Assembly (NCBI RefSeq): GCF_020682705.1
Contig: NZ_JAGTTN010000005.1
Coordinates: 62,001 to 126,000 of the forward strand
From: Microbacterium allomyrinae
GTDB lineage: Bacteria > Actinomycetota > Actinomycetes > Actinomycetales > Microbacteriaceae
Direction: 5' to 3'
Length of the DNA: 64,000 bases
Both the position numbers and the translations under genes were made by a program. Of this stretch, positions 17,246 to 25,251 are shown one piece after another (the first letter of the stretch is position 1; the number at the start of each line of letters is the position of its first letter). A model generated the notes under the pieces. That model searched no databases and had not been told where the DNA came from. It saw nothing but the letters and a program-made list of their open reading frames with translations.

Positions 17246-17453
17246 CGACCCGCCTCCTTCTGAGCCATTCTTGTGAAAGCGCTGGGAGCGGACAACCACT
17301 CCTTCTTCCGCGGGGGCGGAAGCAGGTCGGTCGCCCCGGGCGCAGGGCCGCGGCGACGACTCGTCGGAGCGTACGCGCATGCGCCGTCGTGAGCGTGGTT
17401 GACTGGCGTGCAAGGCCGACGCAGACCCGGGTGCGGCCGCGGAGGGAACGCCG
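17246..17453. promoter_or_regulatory. Divergent control region of the PTS operon and its regulator
   Basis: The gap holds several dyads: CTTCCGC/GCGGAAG at 17305-17322 and CGACGA/TCGTCG at 17354-17366. TGAAAGCGCT at 17274-17283 resembles half of a LacI-family/cre-type operator. TTGACT at 17399-17404 is a good -35 match facing the regulator gene, with no clear -10. Assignments are tentative. Confidence 0.4.
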
Positions 17454-19385
17454 GTGACGCGAGCGAGACAGGACCGTCTCCTGGGACTGCTCGTGCGCGA
17501 CGGGGAGTGGGCGACGGCGGCGACACTCGCCGATGCGCTGGGAGTGACCCCGCGAAGCGTGCGCTCGTACGTGACCGCCGTCAACGCGCGGGTCTCGCCG
17601 GGGACCGCGGTCGAATCCGGCCCGCTGGGCTATCGCGCCGGACCCGACGCGGCGGCCGCGCTCCGCGCCGCCGGTGAGTCGGGAACGCCCCGCGATCGTC
17701 TCCACACGCTCGTGCGGGCGCTGCTCGACAACCCCGACGGCATCGACGTCTTCGAGACCTCCGATGCGCTGCACGTCTCGCCCGCCACCCTCGACGCCGA
17801 CCTCGCGCGGGTGCGGGGACTGCTCGGAGGCACCGAGCTCGCACTCGAGCGCTCGGCGTCGCGTGCCCGGCTGCAGGGCACCGAAGCCGCGCAGCGGCGC
17901 CTGCTGAGCAGGCTCGCCCACGACGAGATGGATGCCGGGTCCTTCGACCTGGCGGCCCTGCGGCGAACGCTCGGCGAAGGGTCGGTCGGCGCGAAGGCGT
18001 TCGGTCCGTTCAAGACGGAGCTGGTTGCACGCCTCGGATCGCTCGGCTGGTTCGTGAACGAATTCGGCATCGGTGACGTCGTGATGCACATCGCGATCGC
18101 GGCCGACCGCGTTTCGCGTGACCGCCCGCTCGATGCCGTCGTGCCCGACGCCCGGCCCGAGCAGGCCGAGGTGTCGGCGATCATCGCCGAGCTCGCCGAA
18201 CGACACCTCGGAGTGCAGCTGGGCACCGGCGATCTGCGGCACCTGTCGACCCTCGTGCTCACGCGTATCGTCGCCCCGGGGGCGGAGCGGACGGATGTCG
18301 CCCATGAGCACACCCGCGCGCAGCTCGAGCCGGAGGTCGAGACGGTCGTCCGCGAGGTCGTCGAACAGGCCGCGGCGGAGTTCCTGGTCGACATCGTCCA
18401 CGAGGACTTCATCCTGCGCCTCGCCCTGCACGTGCAGAACCTTCGCCTCCGTGCGCGCGAGCAGGCGTGGTCGCGAAACCCTCTGACCCGATCGCTCAAG
18501 GCGACCTATCCGATGATCTTCGAGGTCGCCGTCTTCATCGCCAACGGACTGCACGAGCGGCTCGACATCCCGCTGCTCGACGACGAGATCGCGTACATCG
18601 CGATGCACGTCGGCGGACGGCTGGAGCGCAGTCGCCGCGCCGACCAGCTGCTGACCGCGACGATCGTGTGCCCCGGCTATTACGAGCTCCACGAGCTGCT
18701 GCGCTCATCGGTCGATCGCTCGCTCGGTCAGGCGATCGAGGTCGTGGGTGTCGAGACCCGCGCCGATCCGGATTGGGCATCGATCGACACCGATCTCGTC
18801 CTCACGACGATCGAGCCCGCCGTGCCGGGGGAGCGCATCGTGCGCATCCAGCCGTTCCTCACAGATGCCGACATCGAGCGGGTCCAGGCGGCAGCAGGCC
18901 GGGTGCGCCGTTCGCGACGCCTCGCCCGGCTGCGTGCCGAGCTCGAGGGCTACTTCGTCCCCGCCGCGTTCGTGCGCGGGCTCGACCCCGCGCTGGGCGA
19001 GGAGGGCGTGATCCGCCTCCTCGGCGCCCCGCTCGTCGCCGGCGGCATCATCGATGCCGAGTACGTCGAGCGCACGATCCAGCGGGAGCATCTGTCGTCC
19101 ACGGCGTTCACCGACGCCCTGGCCGTTCCGCACGCGCTCGGCATGACGGCATCCCGCACCGCGATCGCCATCGGCATCGCCGATCCCTCGATCCCGTGGG
19201 GTGATGGCAGGGTGCAGGTCGTGGCGCTCGTCGCGTTCTCCGAGACCGACCGAGGGGCGTTCCAGACGGTGTTCGAGCAGTTCGTCGAGGTGTTCTCCGA
19301 ACGCGACAGCGTGCAGCGCATCGTCCGTCGTGCGTCGTCGTTCCCGGCCTTCCTCGACGAGCTCGTCGCCGTCATCGACGGCTGA
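17454..19385 (+). CDS. mtlR: PRD-containing PTS transcriptional regulator (MtlR-like)
   Basis: A 643-aa protein. Order: N-terminal helix-turn-helix (about 1-60, LADALGVTPRSVRSY), a second wHTH-like region, two PTS regulation domains (about 165-395, with HEDF and DDEIAYIAMHVGG), a IIB-like domain (Cys in TIVCPGYY, about 405) and a C-terminal EIIA-like domain with the phospho-His in VPHALG (about 563). This is the layout of DNA-binding PRD activators such as MtlR, not of RNA-binding antiterminators. GTG start with GGAGGG upstream. Divergent from the mtl-pts operon, which it probably activates when its PRDs are suitably phosphorylated. The mannitol link is from context. Confidence 0.88.
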   Translation: MTRARQDRLLGLLVRDGEWATAATLADALGVTPRSVRSYVTAVNARVSPGTAVESGPLGYRAGPDAAAALRAAGESGTPRDRLHTLVRALLDNPDGIDVFETSDALHVSPATLDADLARVRGLLGGTELALERSASRARLQGTEAAQRRLLSRLAHDEMDAGSFDLAALRRTLGEGSVGAKAFGPFKTELVARLGSLGWFVNEFGIGDVVMHIAIAADRVSRDRPLDAVVPDARPEQAEVSAIIAELAERHLGVQLGTGDLRHLSTLVLTRIVAPGAERTDVAHEHTRAQLEPEVETVVREVVEQAAAEFLVDIVHEDFILRLALHVQNLRLRAREQAWSRNPLTRSLKATYPMIFEVAVFIANGLHERLDIPLLDDEIAYIAMHVGGRLERSRRADQLLTATIVCPGYYELHELLRSSVDRSLGQAIEVVGVETRADPDWASIDTDLVLTTIEPAVPGERIVRIQPFLTDADIERVQAAAGRVRRSRRLARLRAELEGYFVPAAFVRGLDPALGEEGVIRLLGAPLVAGGIIDAEYVERTIQREHLSSTAFTDALAVPHALGMTASRTAIAIGIADPSIPWGDGRVQVVALVAFSETDRGAFQTVFEQFVEVFSERDSVQRIVRRASSFPAFLDELVAVIDG

Positions 19386-19477
19386 TCGGGCATCCGCTCG
19401 TCGTCTCGGGCGTGATTTCGCGTCCTCCTGAGTTCGGGGGGACTCGCGTGGGCCGGTGCGGGACCGCCGCCACGATA

Positions 19478-19544
19478 CCCCGGGGCGGGTTTGTCACGTC
19501 GGGCCGGGGTTTTCCCGCCCCGCGGTGCGGCATGCGTCCCGGGG
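19478..19544. repeat. Palindromic unit B1 (67 bp)
   Basis: CCCCGGGG (19478-19485) at the left end and TCCCGGGG (19537-19544) at the right, with a G+C hairpin around TTTT centred near 19511. About 91 per cent identical to B2 over 75 bp (seven mismatches). Confidence 0.85.
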
Positions 19545-19562
19545 CGCATGCGCGGCCTGTGT

Positions 19563-19604
19563 CGGTTGCGGTTGCGGGTGCGGTTGCGGGTGCGGTTGAG
19601 GTGA
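19563..19604. repeat. 12-bp tandem repeat between units B1 and B2
   Basis: CGGTTGCGGGTG occurs twice exactly (19569-19592), preceded by a half copy and followed by the variant CGGTTGAGGTGA. Confidence 0.8.
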
Positions 19605-19651
19605 CGGTGACGGGCGAACGGCTGGGCCAGGTGATCGAGCAGCGTCGGGTG

Positions 19652-19718
19652 CCCCGGGGCCGGTTTGTCACGGCGGGGCGGGCTTTTCCCGCCCCGCGGT
19701 GCCGCATGCACCCCGGGG
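19652..19718. repeat. Palindromic unit B2 (67 bp)
   Basis: CCCCGGGG at 19652-19659 and 19711-19718; centre hairpin GCGGGGCGGG/CCCGCCCCGC (perfect 10 bp, loop CTTTT) centred at 19685. Both CCCCGGGG centres are 29.5 bp from the hairpin centre. It ends 38 bp past the stop of the leftward gene. Confidence 0.88.
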
Positions 19719-19756
19719 CGCATGCGATCGATCGTGGACGCGTCCGCGGATGGGAG

Positions 19757-20719
19757 TCAGCGACGGGGTGGACGCACGCCGAAATGCGCCAGGCGTCGAC
19801 CCAGTTCTTCGGGGGTGGTGATGTGCTCCCACTGCCATCGGACGAGCTTGAGGCCAGTCACGCCACGGATCCAATCCTCACGGGCCTTCTCGTCGTCGAG
19901 TGCCTGTTGCGGGGTGCGTCCAGCGAGGAACTTGGGATCGGAGTACTTTCCCTTGCCATCGAACTCCGCAAGAGATTCGACATCGTCCAGACCCAGATCG
20001 ACGTAGTAGTTCCCGCCGTTCGGGGCGCGGACGGCTACCTGCAGACGGGGGATGTCGAAGCCGAGTTGAACGAGCCGGACCCGGCTGATGCTCTCGCCGG
20101 GCAGCTCGGCACGTCCGTCGCCGAATGACAATGCTCGTCGCGCGCGGGATGGTCCGTGCGAAGCGCGCGTCGAGATCACCAGGGCTTTGTCGCGAAGAAC
20201 TCCAGCCGCGTTCTCGTCGTATTTCCGCTCATGCACCGACACGGAACGCAGAGCCGCATCGATGGCAGACACGGAGGTCTCGCGGCGTTGCGTTCGCGCG
20301 ACATCCGCGAGGGTGCGCTCGATCGAGGTGCACAACATGCCATCCACCTCGACGATCTCGTCGTCACGAAGCGGCCCGCGATGACGCACGACACCCGCGA
20401 GCGCACCGCCTCGTTCCCGCCGTGCAGTTGTGTGCACCCCGCTGACGTCTGCGAAGACGACCGGCAGACCGTGCTGGGCGAGGGCTGTGAGGTTCGAGAA
20501 GATGTGGACGTTTCTCGATGATCGCTCGACGGCTCGTGCTCGCAACCTCATCCGCTCCTCGGGTGTGAGAGTCGCCCATTCGTCGGTGAACACGCAGATT
20601 CCTGGCCTCACCATTGTCAGCACCTTCCGCTCACGCAGCTCTGCTGCCTTCCGCCAGCCGATGCCACGCTCGGCGAGATCCTGTCGGTCCAGGAGCGTAC
20701 TGGGCGCGAGAATGTCCAT
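19757..20719 (-). CDS. AbiEi-type winged-helix / DUF559-like nuclease-fold protein (second copy)
   Basis: A 320-aa protein (322 if the GTG at 20725 is used; the ATG was preferred because GGGAG then lies nine bases away instead of three). The N-terminal part (about 10-50) resembles an AbiEi winged helix. The C-terminal domain has a PD-(D/E)XK-like pattern: ELPGES, YYVDLGL, AEFDGKGKY (E-x-D-x-K) and EKAREDWI. Same architecture as the 6.1-7.0 kb gene but only distant in sequence. No toxin partner adjoins it. Two palindromic units lie on each side. Function unknown; repeat-linked DNA nicking or host regulation are both speculative. Confidence 0.8.
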   Translation of the reverse strand: MDILAPSTLLDRQDLAERGIGWRKAAELRERKVLTMVRPGICVFTDEWATLTPEERMRLRARAVERSSRNVHIFSNLTALAQHGLPVVFADVSGVHTTARRERGGALAGVVRHRGPLRDDEIVEVDGMLCTSIERTLADVARTQRRETSVSAIDAALRSVSVHERKYDENAAGVLRDKALVISTRASHGPSRARRALSFGDGRAELPGESISRVRLVQLGFDIPRLQVAVRAPNGGNYYVDLGLDDVESLAEFDGKGKYSDPKFLAGRTPQQALDDEKAREDWIRGVTGLKLVRWQWEHITTPEELGRRLAHFGVRPPRR

Positions 20720-20852
20720 CGCCACAGACTCCCGCGCTCCCTCGCCTGTGCTTCGCCCGTGCGCTCGATCTGCCGACTAGTGGCTCCCACCGCGAGTTGG
20801 GGAGGAGCGGTCCGGTGTCGCTCGGCACGGGGTTGCCGCCGGGCGAGAACGC

Positions 20853-20919
20853 CCCCGGGGCGGCTCCGACACCGCGGGGCGGGAATATCCCGTCCCGAGG
20901 TGGTTCCGCCGCCCCGGGG
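20853..20919. repeat. Palindromic unit B3 (67 bp)
   Basis: CCCCGGGG at 20853-20860 and 20912-20919; centre dyad of 15-bp arms (two mismatches) around ATA at 20885-20887. End-to-centre distance 29.5 bp on both sides, as in B2 and B4. Confidence 0.88.
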
Positions 20920-20931
20920 CGGTGCAGACGT

Positions 20932-21021
20932 GGCGGATGTTGCGGGGGCGGCGGATGCTGCGGGGCCGGCGGATGCTGCGGGCCCGGCGGATGCAGCGGG
21001 GCCGGCGGATGCAGCGGGACC
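20932..21021. repeat. 18-bp tandem repeat, five copies, between units B3 and B4
   Basis: Five consecutive 18-bp copies of GGCGGATGCTGCGGGGCC with small variants and a broken sixth. Open frames through it give GPAASA-type hexapeptides, but no gene is supported. A likely length-variable locus. Confidence 0.88.
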
Positions 21022-21028
21022 GGCGATG

Positions 21029-21095
21029 CCCCGGGACGCTTCTCGCACCTCGGGGCGGGAATATCCCGCCCCGAGGTGGCTCTTGCGCCCCGGGG
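21029..21095. repeat. Palindromic unit B4 (67 bp)
   Basis: CCCCGGGA at 21029-21036 and CCCCGGGG at 21088-21095; between them a perfect 15-bp dyad (21046-21060 with 21064-21078) around ATA. Spacing identical to the other three units. Confidence 0.88.
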
Positions 21096-21159
21096 TAGGC
21101 GTACGGACGGCGCAGCCGGGCCGGACGGTGGTCTCGTCTGCACCCCCTCGACCGGTGTC

Positions 21160-21744
21160 TCAGCCGCGGCCGAGGCGCTCGGTCAGACCGAGCCGTACGG
21201 CGGGCCACTCGTGGGGGAGGATCGAGAAGACCACGGTGTCGCGCAGCGTGCCATCCGGACCGAGCCGGTGGCTGCGCAGCACGCCGTCCTGCTGCGCGCC
21301 GAGCCGGGCGATCGCGGCGCGGGACTGACGGTTGTGCCAATGCGTGCGGAACTCGACCGCGATGGCGTCGCATTCCTCGAATGCATGCCCGAGCAGCAGC
21401 AGCTTCGACGCGGTGTTGACGGCGGTGCGCTGCGCTTCGACTCCGATCCAGGTGTGCCCGATCTCGACGTGGCGGTTCGGCTGGTCGATGTTGCAGAAGG
21501 TCGTGGTGCCGACGACGACGCCGGTGTCGAGGCGTCTCACGGCCCAGGGGTTCATCGTTCCCGCAGCGCGCCACTCCAGGCGCTGGGCGATGTCGGCTGC
21601 GACCTGATCCGCGCGCGGGACCGAGGTGTACCACGCGTGCTCGAGGCCGACCGCTGCGGCCGCCAGGTCGGAATCGTGCGCGGCCGAGAGAGGCTCCAGT
21701 CGGACGAATTCGTTCTCGAGGGTGACGGGGGTCGTGAGCAGCAT
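21160..21744 (-). CDS. GNAT-family N-acetyltransferase (RimJ/RimL type)
   Basis: A 194-aa protein of the RimJ/RimL branch of GNAT acetyltransferases. Pattern: VRLEPLSAAHDSDL at the N-terminus, VVGTTTFCNID, EIGHTWIGVEAQRT (acetyl-CoA-binding strand region) and HWHNRQSRAAIARLGA near residue 145. The acceptor could be a protein N-terminus or a small amine; the sequence does not decide. TAGGCT six bases before the ATG suggests a leaderless transcript. Monocistronic, downstream of repeat unit B4. Confidence 0.87.
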   Translation of the reverse strand: MLLTTPVTLENEFVRLEPLSAAHDSDLAAAAVGLEHAWYTSVPRADQVAADIAQRLEWRAAGTMNPWAVRRLDTGVVVGTTTFCNIDQPNRHVEIGHTWIGVEAQRTAVNTASKLLLLGHAFEECDAIAVEFRTHWHNRQSRAAIARLGAQQDGVLRSHRLGPDGTLRDTVVFSILPHEWPAVRLGLTERLGRG

Positions 21745-21750
21745 TCCCCG

Positions 21751-21756
21751 AGCCTA
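21751..21756 (-). promoter_or_regulatory. Leaderless-type -10 element, GNAT gene
   Basis: TAGGCT with a six-base spacer to the ATG; no ribosome-binding site between them. Confidence 0.65.
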
Positions 21757-21776
21757 CGGCCGCGCGACTCGGCCGG

Positions 21777-23267
21777 TTACGCGTCCTTGGCGTGCATCTC
21801 GGCCTCCACCACGGCCGCCACTGCGGCCGAATCGTGGTCGGTGACCTCGGCGGCGCGACGCGCCGCGGCGATGGCGCGCTGCCCGGCCGGCAGCCAGACT
21901 GCGAGCCCGACCACGATGAACGTCAGGATGCCCGCAGCCACCAGGAGAAGTTCGATCGGCACGACGTCGGCGAGGGGGCCGAACACGACCATGCCGATCG
22001 GCATCGCGACGGCCATCACGATGCCGACGAATCCGAACACGCGGCCCTGTCGCTCGGGCTCGACGGTCTCTTGCAGGAGCGTCATCGAGGGCGTCGAGAA
22101 GAACGGCACGGCGAGCCCGACCAGGAACATGAACCCGAAGAAGACCCAGATGTTCGACGACAGGCCCAGTGCGATCGATAGGGCCCCGAAGACGAGGGAT
22201 GCCACGATGATGAGTCCGACGCGACTGCGCTTTGCGAAGAACGATGCGACGAGGATGCCGCCGAGCATCATGCCGATGCTGAACGCGACCTCGAGAACCG
22301 CGAGGTTGACGACGTTCTGCGCCTCGCCCGCGGGGAACGAGCGCACGAGCATGAGCGGCGTGAGGTTGGACGGTGCCACCGTCAGCACGAAGATGATCGC
22401 GAAGAGCACGAGCAGCCAGCGCACGAACGCGTGGTGCGCGATGTAGCGCACACCGTCGACGAGGTCGGCGAAGTAGCCGGTCTGGGTATCGGCGGCGCGA
22501 CGGATCGTGGACACCGGGATGAGGGCGAGGATCCCGACGCCGATCACCGCGGTGACGACATCGATGAAGAAGATGGGAATGAGGGATGCCGCCGTCCCGC
22601 CGGTCGCGGCGGAGGCCCAGGCGTACAGTGCTCCCGCGAGGGCGGGGGCCAGCAGCGCCATCGCGGACTGGATCGATCCATTGACGCCGTTGACGCGGAT
22701 GAGGTTTCGCGTCGGTACGATCTGGGGCAACAGCGATGCGACGGCCGGCATCTGGATGCCCGCACCCGCGGAGCGGATCGCCATCGTGGCGAAGATGAGC
22801 CAGACGGCGTCGTAGCCGCTCATCATGATGAGGGCGAGCGCGAGGGTCGACAGTGCGATCGCCGCGTCGGCGCCCATGATGAGGTACTTGCGGTTGTGGC
22901 GGTCGGCCCATACTCCGCCGAAGATCGAGACGACGGCCTGCGGAAGGAATCCGAAGAGCGCCGCGAGCGTCATGACGAGGCCCGACTGGTAGGTGATCGT
23001 CAGGTACCAGAACACCGCGTACTGCACGAGCATCGAGCCGAAGAGGCTCACCGTCTGCCCACTGAGGAACAGCACCACGTTGCGCAGCCAGTGCGGGGGA
23101 TCGGGGGTCGTCGGGACACCGCCCTCCACGGGCAGACTCGCGTCGGTCCCGTCGGGCGTCGCGTCGACGGCTCCGGCGACTCCCGCCGTACCGGGCGGCA
23201 AGATCGTCGGAGGAACGGATGCCGTGGCCTCGGCATCCGCGTCGTCGTGGTCCGCGCCCGCCATCAT
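21777..23267 (-). CDS. MFS transporter (DHA3-type)
   Basis: A 496-aa major-facilitator protein from the chosen start. A hydrophilic, Ala/Asp-rich N-terminal segment of about 60 residues precedes twelve predicted helices (first at about LRNVVLFLSGQTVSLFG). The loop motif GGVWADRHNRKYL after helix 2 is the MFS signature. Members of this branch include macrolide and other drug exporters, but no substrate can be assigned. The start is set by GAGGAG just before two consecutive ATGs; a frame 20 codons longer lacks a site. It probably acts alone, as its neighbours differ in function. Confidence 0.88.
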   Translation of the reverse strand: MMAGADHDDADAEATASVPPTILPPGTAGVAGAVDATPDGTDASLPVEGGVPTTPDPPHWLRNVVLFLSGQTVSLFGSMLVQYAVFWYLTITYQSGLVMTLAALFGFLPQAVVSIFGGVWADRHNRKYLIMGADAAIALSTLALALIMMSGYDAVWLIFATMAIRSAGAGIQMPAVASLLPQIVPTRNLIRVNGVNGSIQSAMALLAPALAGALYAWASAATGGTAASLIPIFFIDVVTAVIGVGILALIPVSTIRRAADTQTGYFADLVDGVRYIAHHAFVRWLLVLFAIIFVLTVAPSNLTPLMLVRSFPAGEAQNVVNLAVLEVAFSIGMMLGGILVASFFAKRSRVGLIIVASLVFGALSIALGLSSNIWVFFGFMFLVGLAVPFFSTPSMTLLQETVEPERQGRVFGFVGIVMAVAMPIGMVVFGPLADVVPIELLLVAAGILTFIVVGLAVWLPAGQRAIAAARRAAEVTDHDSAAVAAVVEAEMHAKDA

Positions 23268-23397
23268 CGGCTCCTCGCCTCGATATCGATTCCCGCGACG
23301 CACGTGCTCCACCGACGCCTCCGGCAATTCACGATATGTCGCGACGAGACCTTAGCGCGAGGCCCGGACATCGTTGAGGGTGTCCAGACCGGGGACT

Positions 23398-25251
23398 TCA
23401 GCCTCCGTATTCGGCCAGCAGCGCGCGGGCGCCGTCGGCGAGAGCGGCGATGCGCGCGGCGGCATCGTGTGGCGATTCGCCCCGCACGTCCAGGTACAGC
23501 TTGAGCTTCGGCTCGGTGCCGCTGGGGCGCACGATCACGCGAGACCCGTCGGTGAGCCACAGCCGCAGCACGTCGCCGTACGGATCGTCGCCCTCGGCCT
23601 CGAGCAGATCGTCCACGCGGTCCACCGGGATCTCGCCGACGGACTGCGGATGCCGCTCACGCAGCGCCGTCATCATGCGAGCGATCTGCGACACGTCGTC
23701 CACGCGGACCGAGACCTGATCGCTCGCGAACGACCCGAAGGCCGCGTCGAACTCGACGAGCAGGTCTGACAGTCCTGCGCCTCGCCCGCGCGCCTCGGTG
23801 ACCATCCCGAGGATGGCGACGGCGGCGGAGATCCCGTCCTTGTCGCGCACCGTGCCGGGATTGACCAGGTAGCCGAGGGCCTCTTCGAATCCGAAGACGA
23901 TCCCGGGTGCCCGCGAGATCCACTTGAAGCCGGTGAGCGTCGCGTGGAAGTCCAGCCCGTAGCGCTCCGCCACGGTCTGCAGCCCCGGCGACGACACGAG
24001 CGAGCACGCGAGCGACGCGCCTTCGGCGGGTCCGTCGGCGGCCGCGCGCTGTGCCGCGCGCCAGCCCAGGAGCAGGCCGATCTCGTTGCCGGTGAGGCGT
24101 CGCCATCCGCCGTCGGCCGAGTCATCGGGGAGGGCGACCGCGAGCCGGTCGGCGTCGGGATCGTTCGCGATCACCAGCTCGGCACCCGCCTCACGGGCGG
24201 CCTCGAACGCGAGGTCCATCGCGCCGGGCTCCTCGGGGTTGGGAAACGCGACGGTCGGGAAGCCGCCGTCGGGTTCGAGCTGCGCCGTCACCGGCACGGG
24301 GGCGGGGTAGCCCGCAGCCTCGAGGATCCGCGACAGGGTCTCCCACCCCACGCCGTGCATGGCGGTGTACACCCAGCGCAGTCCCGCTGCGCCCTCGGGT
24401 GCGGGAGCGACCGCGACCGTCTCGGCGACGTAGTCGTCGACCACCGCTTCGGCCGCGATCTCATACGCGAGCGATCGGGGCAGGGAGCTGATATCGCCCG
24501 CGTCGGCCACCCGCTCGATGTGCGCGGCGATCTCGGCATCGGCCGGCGACACGATCTGCGATCCCTCGTCGGGTCCGCCGAGATAGACCTTGTAGCCGTT
24601 GTCGTTCGGAGGGTTGTGACTCGCCGTGACCATCACGCCCGCCGCCGCGCCGAGGTGGCGCACCGCGAACGCGAGCACCGGCGTCGGCAGCAGTCGCGGC
24701 AGCAGGATCGCGCGAAGACCCGCTCCCGCGAAGATCTCGGCCGAGTCCTGCGCGAACACGTGCGAGTTGCGACGGCCGTCGTACCCGATCACCACGATCG
24801 GGGCGTGCTCGAGAATCGGAGGCAGGACCGGATCGGCCAAATCCACGATCTCGTCGTGGTCGGCGGCATCGGTGACGTTGTCGGCCTCCGCCGTCGGCAC
24901 GTCGTCCGTCGTCTCCGAGTCGCGCATGCCGGCCTTTTCGCGCACGTATGCGGCGAGCCCGGCGGCAGCCTGTGCGACGAGCACGCGGTTCATGCGATTG
25001 CTCCCGGCGCTGAGCTGTCCGCGAAGCCCCGCCGTACCGAATGCGAGGCGGCCCGCGAACCGGTCGGCGAGCTCAGCGGCTGCGGCCGCGTCGCCTTCTT
25101 CGGCGGCGGTGATCAGGGTGCGCAGCTCCGCCCGGGTTTCGCCGTCGGGGTCCTGCGCGAGCCACGCGTGGGCCCGCGCGAGGACGTCCGCCGCGGCATC
25201 CGCCGGCGTGGTGTCCGCAGCCGCACCATCCGGCGCGGCATCACTGCTCAC
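23398..25251 (-). CDS. Phospho-sugar mutase (alpha-D-phosphohexomutase family; possible phosphopentomutase)
   Basis: A 617-aa protein, longer than the usual 550-580. Catalytic phosphoserine loop TASHNPPNDNGYK at about 207-219, metal-binding DPDADRLAVA at about 362-371, sugar-binding loop GFEEALGYLV and phosphate-binding RPSGTEPKLK near the C-terminus. An insertion rich in Asp/Thr at about 105-135 separates the first strands. GTG start overlaps the PNP stop (GTGA). Similar genes are annotated as phosphomannomutase or phosphoglucomutase, yet coupling to PNP suggests it converts (deoxy)ribose-1-phosphate to the 5-phosphate, as the related PGM2 does. The open frame running on to 27.7 kb is a shadow. 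Confidence 0.93.
   Translation of the reverse strand: MSSDAAPDGAAADTTPADAAADVLARAHAWLAQDPDGETRAELRTLITAAEEGDAAAAAELADRFAGRLAFGTAGLRGQLSAGSNRMNRVLVAQAAAGLAAYVREKAGMRDSETTDDVPTAEADNVTDAADHDEIVDLADPVLPPILEHAPIVVIGYDGRRNSHVFAQDSAEIFAGAGLRAILLPRLLPTPVLAFAVRHLGAAAGVMVTASHNPPNDNGYKVYLGGPDEGSQIVSPADAEIAAHIERVADAGDISSLPRSLAYEIAAEAVVDDYVAETVAVAPAPEGAAGLRWVYTAMHGVGWETLSRILEAAGYPAPVPVTAQLEPDGGFPTVAFPNPEEPGAMDLAFEAAREAGAELVIANDPDADRLAVALPDDSADGGWRRLTGNEIGLLLGWRAAQRAAADGPAEGASLACSLVSSPGLQTVAERYGLDFHATLTGFKWISRAPGIVFGFEEALGYLVNPGTVRDKDGISAAVAILGMVTEARGRGAGLSDLLVEFDAAFGSFASDQVSVRVDDVSQIARMMTALRERHPQSVGEIPVDRVDDLLEAEGDDPYGDVLRLWLTDGSRVIVRPSGTEPKLKLYLDVRGESPHDAAARIAALADGARALLAEYGG

Larger units (their letters stand above)
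19478..21095. mobile_element. Candidate palindrome-bracketed element B around an AbiEi/DUF559-type gene
   Basis: Four copies of one 67-bp three-palindrome unit lie two on each side of a single gene. Each pair is spaced 174-176 bp centre to centre and has short tandem repeats between its members. No transposase or target duplication is visible. The 371-bp and 440-bp gaps flanking the gene contain these repeats and no other gene. Confidence 0.35.

Noticed and set aside
19757-20725. A frameshifted transposase between the palindromes
   Set aside because: The frame is intact and shows no DDE, tyrosine or HUH transposase motif; in particular it is not a RAYT protein.
20932-21021. Possible CRISPR array at the five-copy repeat
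   Set aside because: The 18-bp copies are directly adjacent with no spacers and there are no cas genes.
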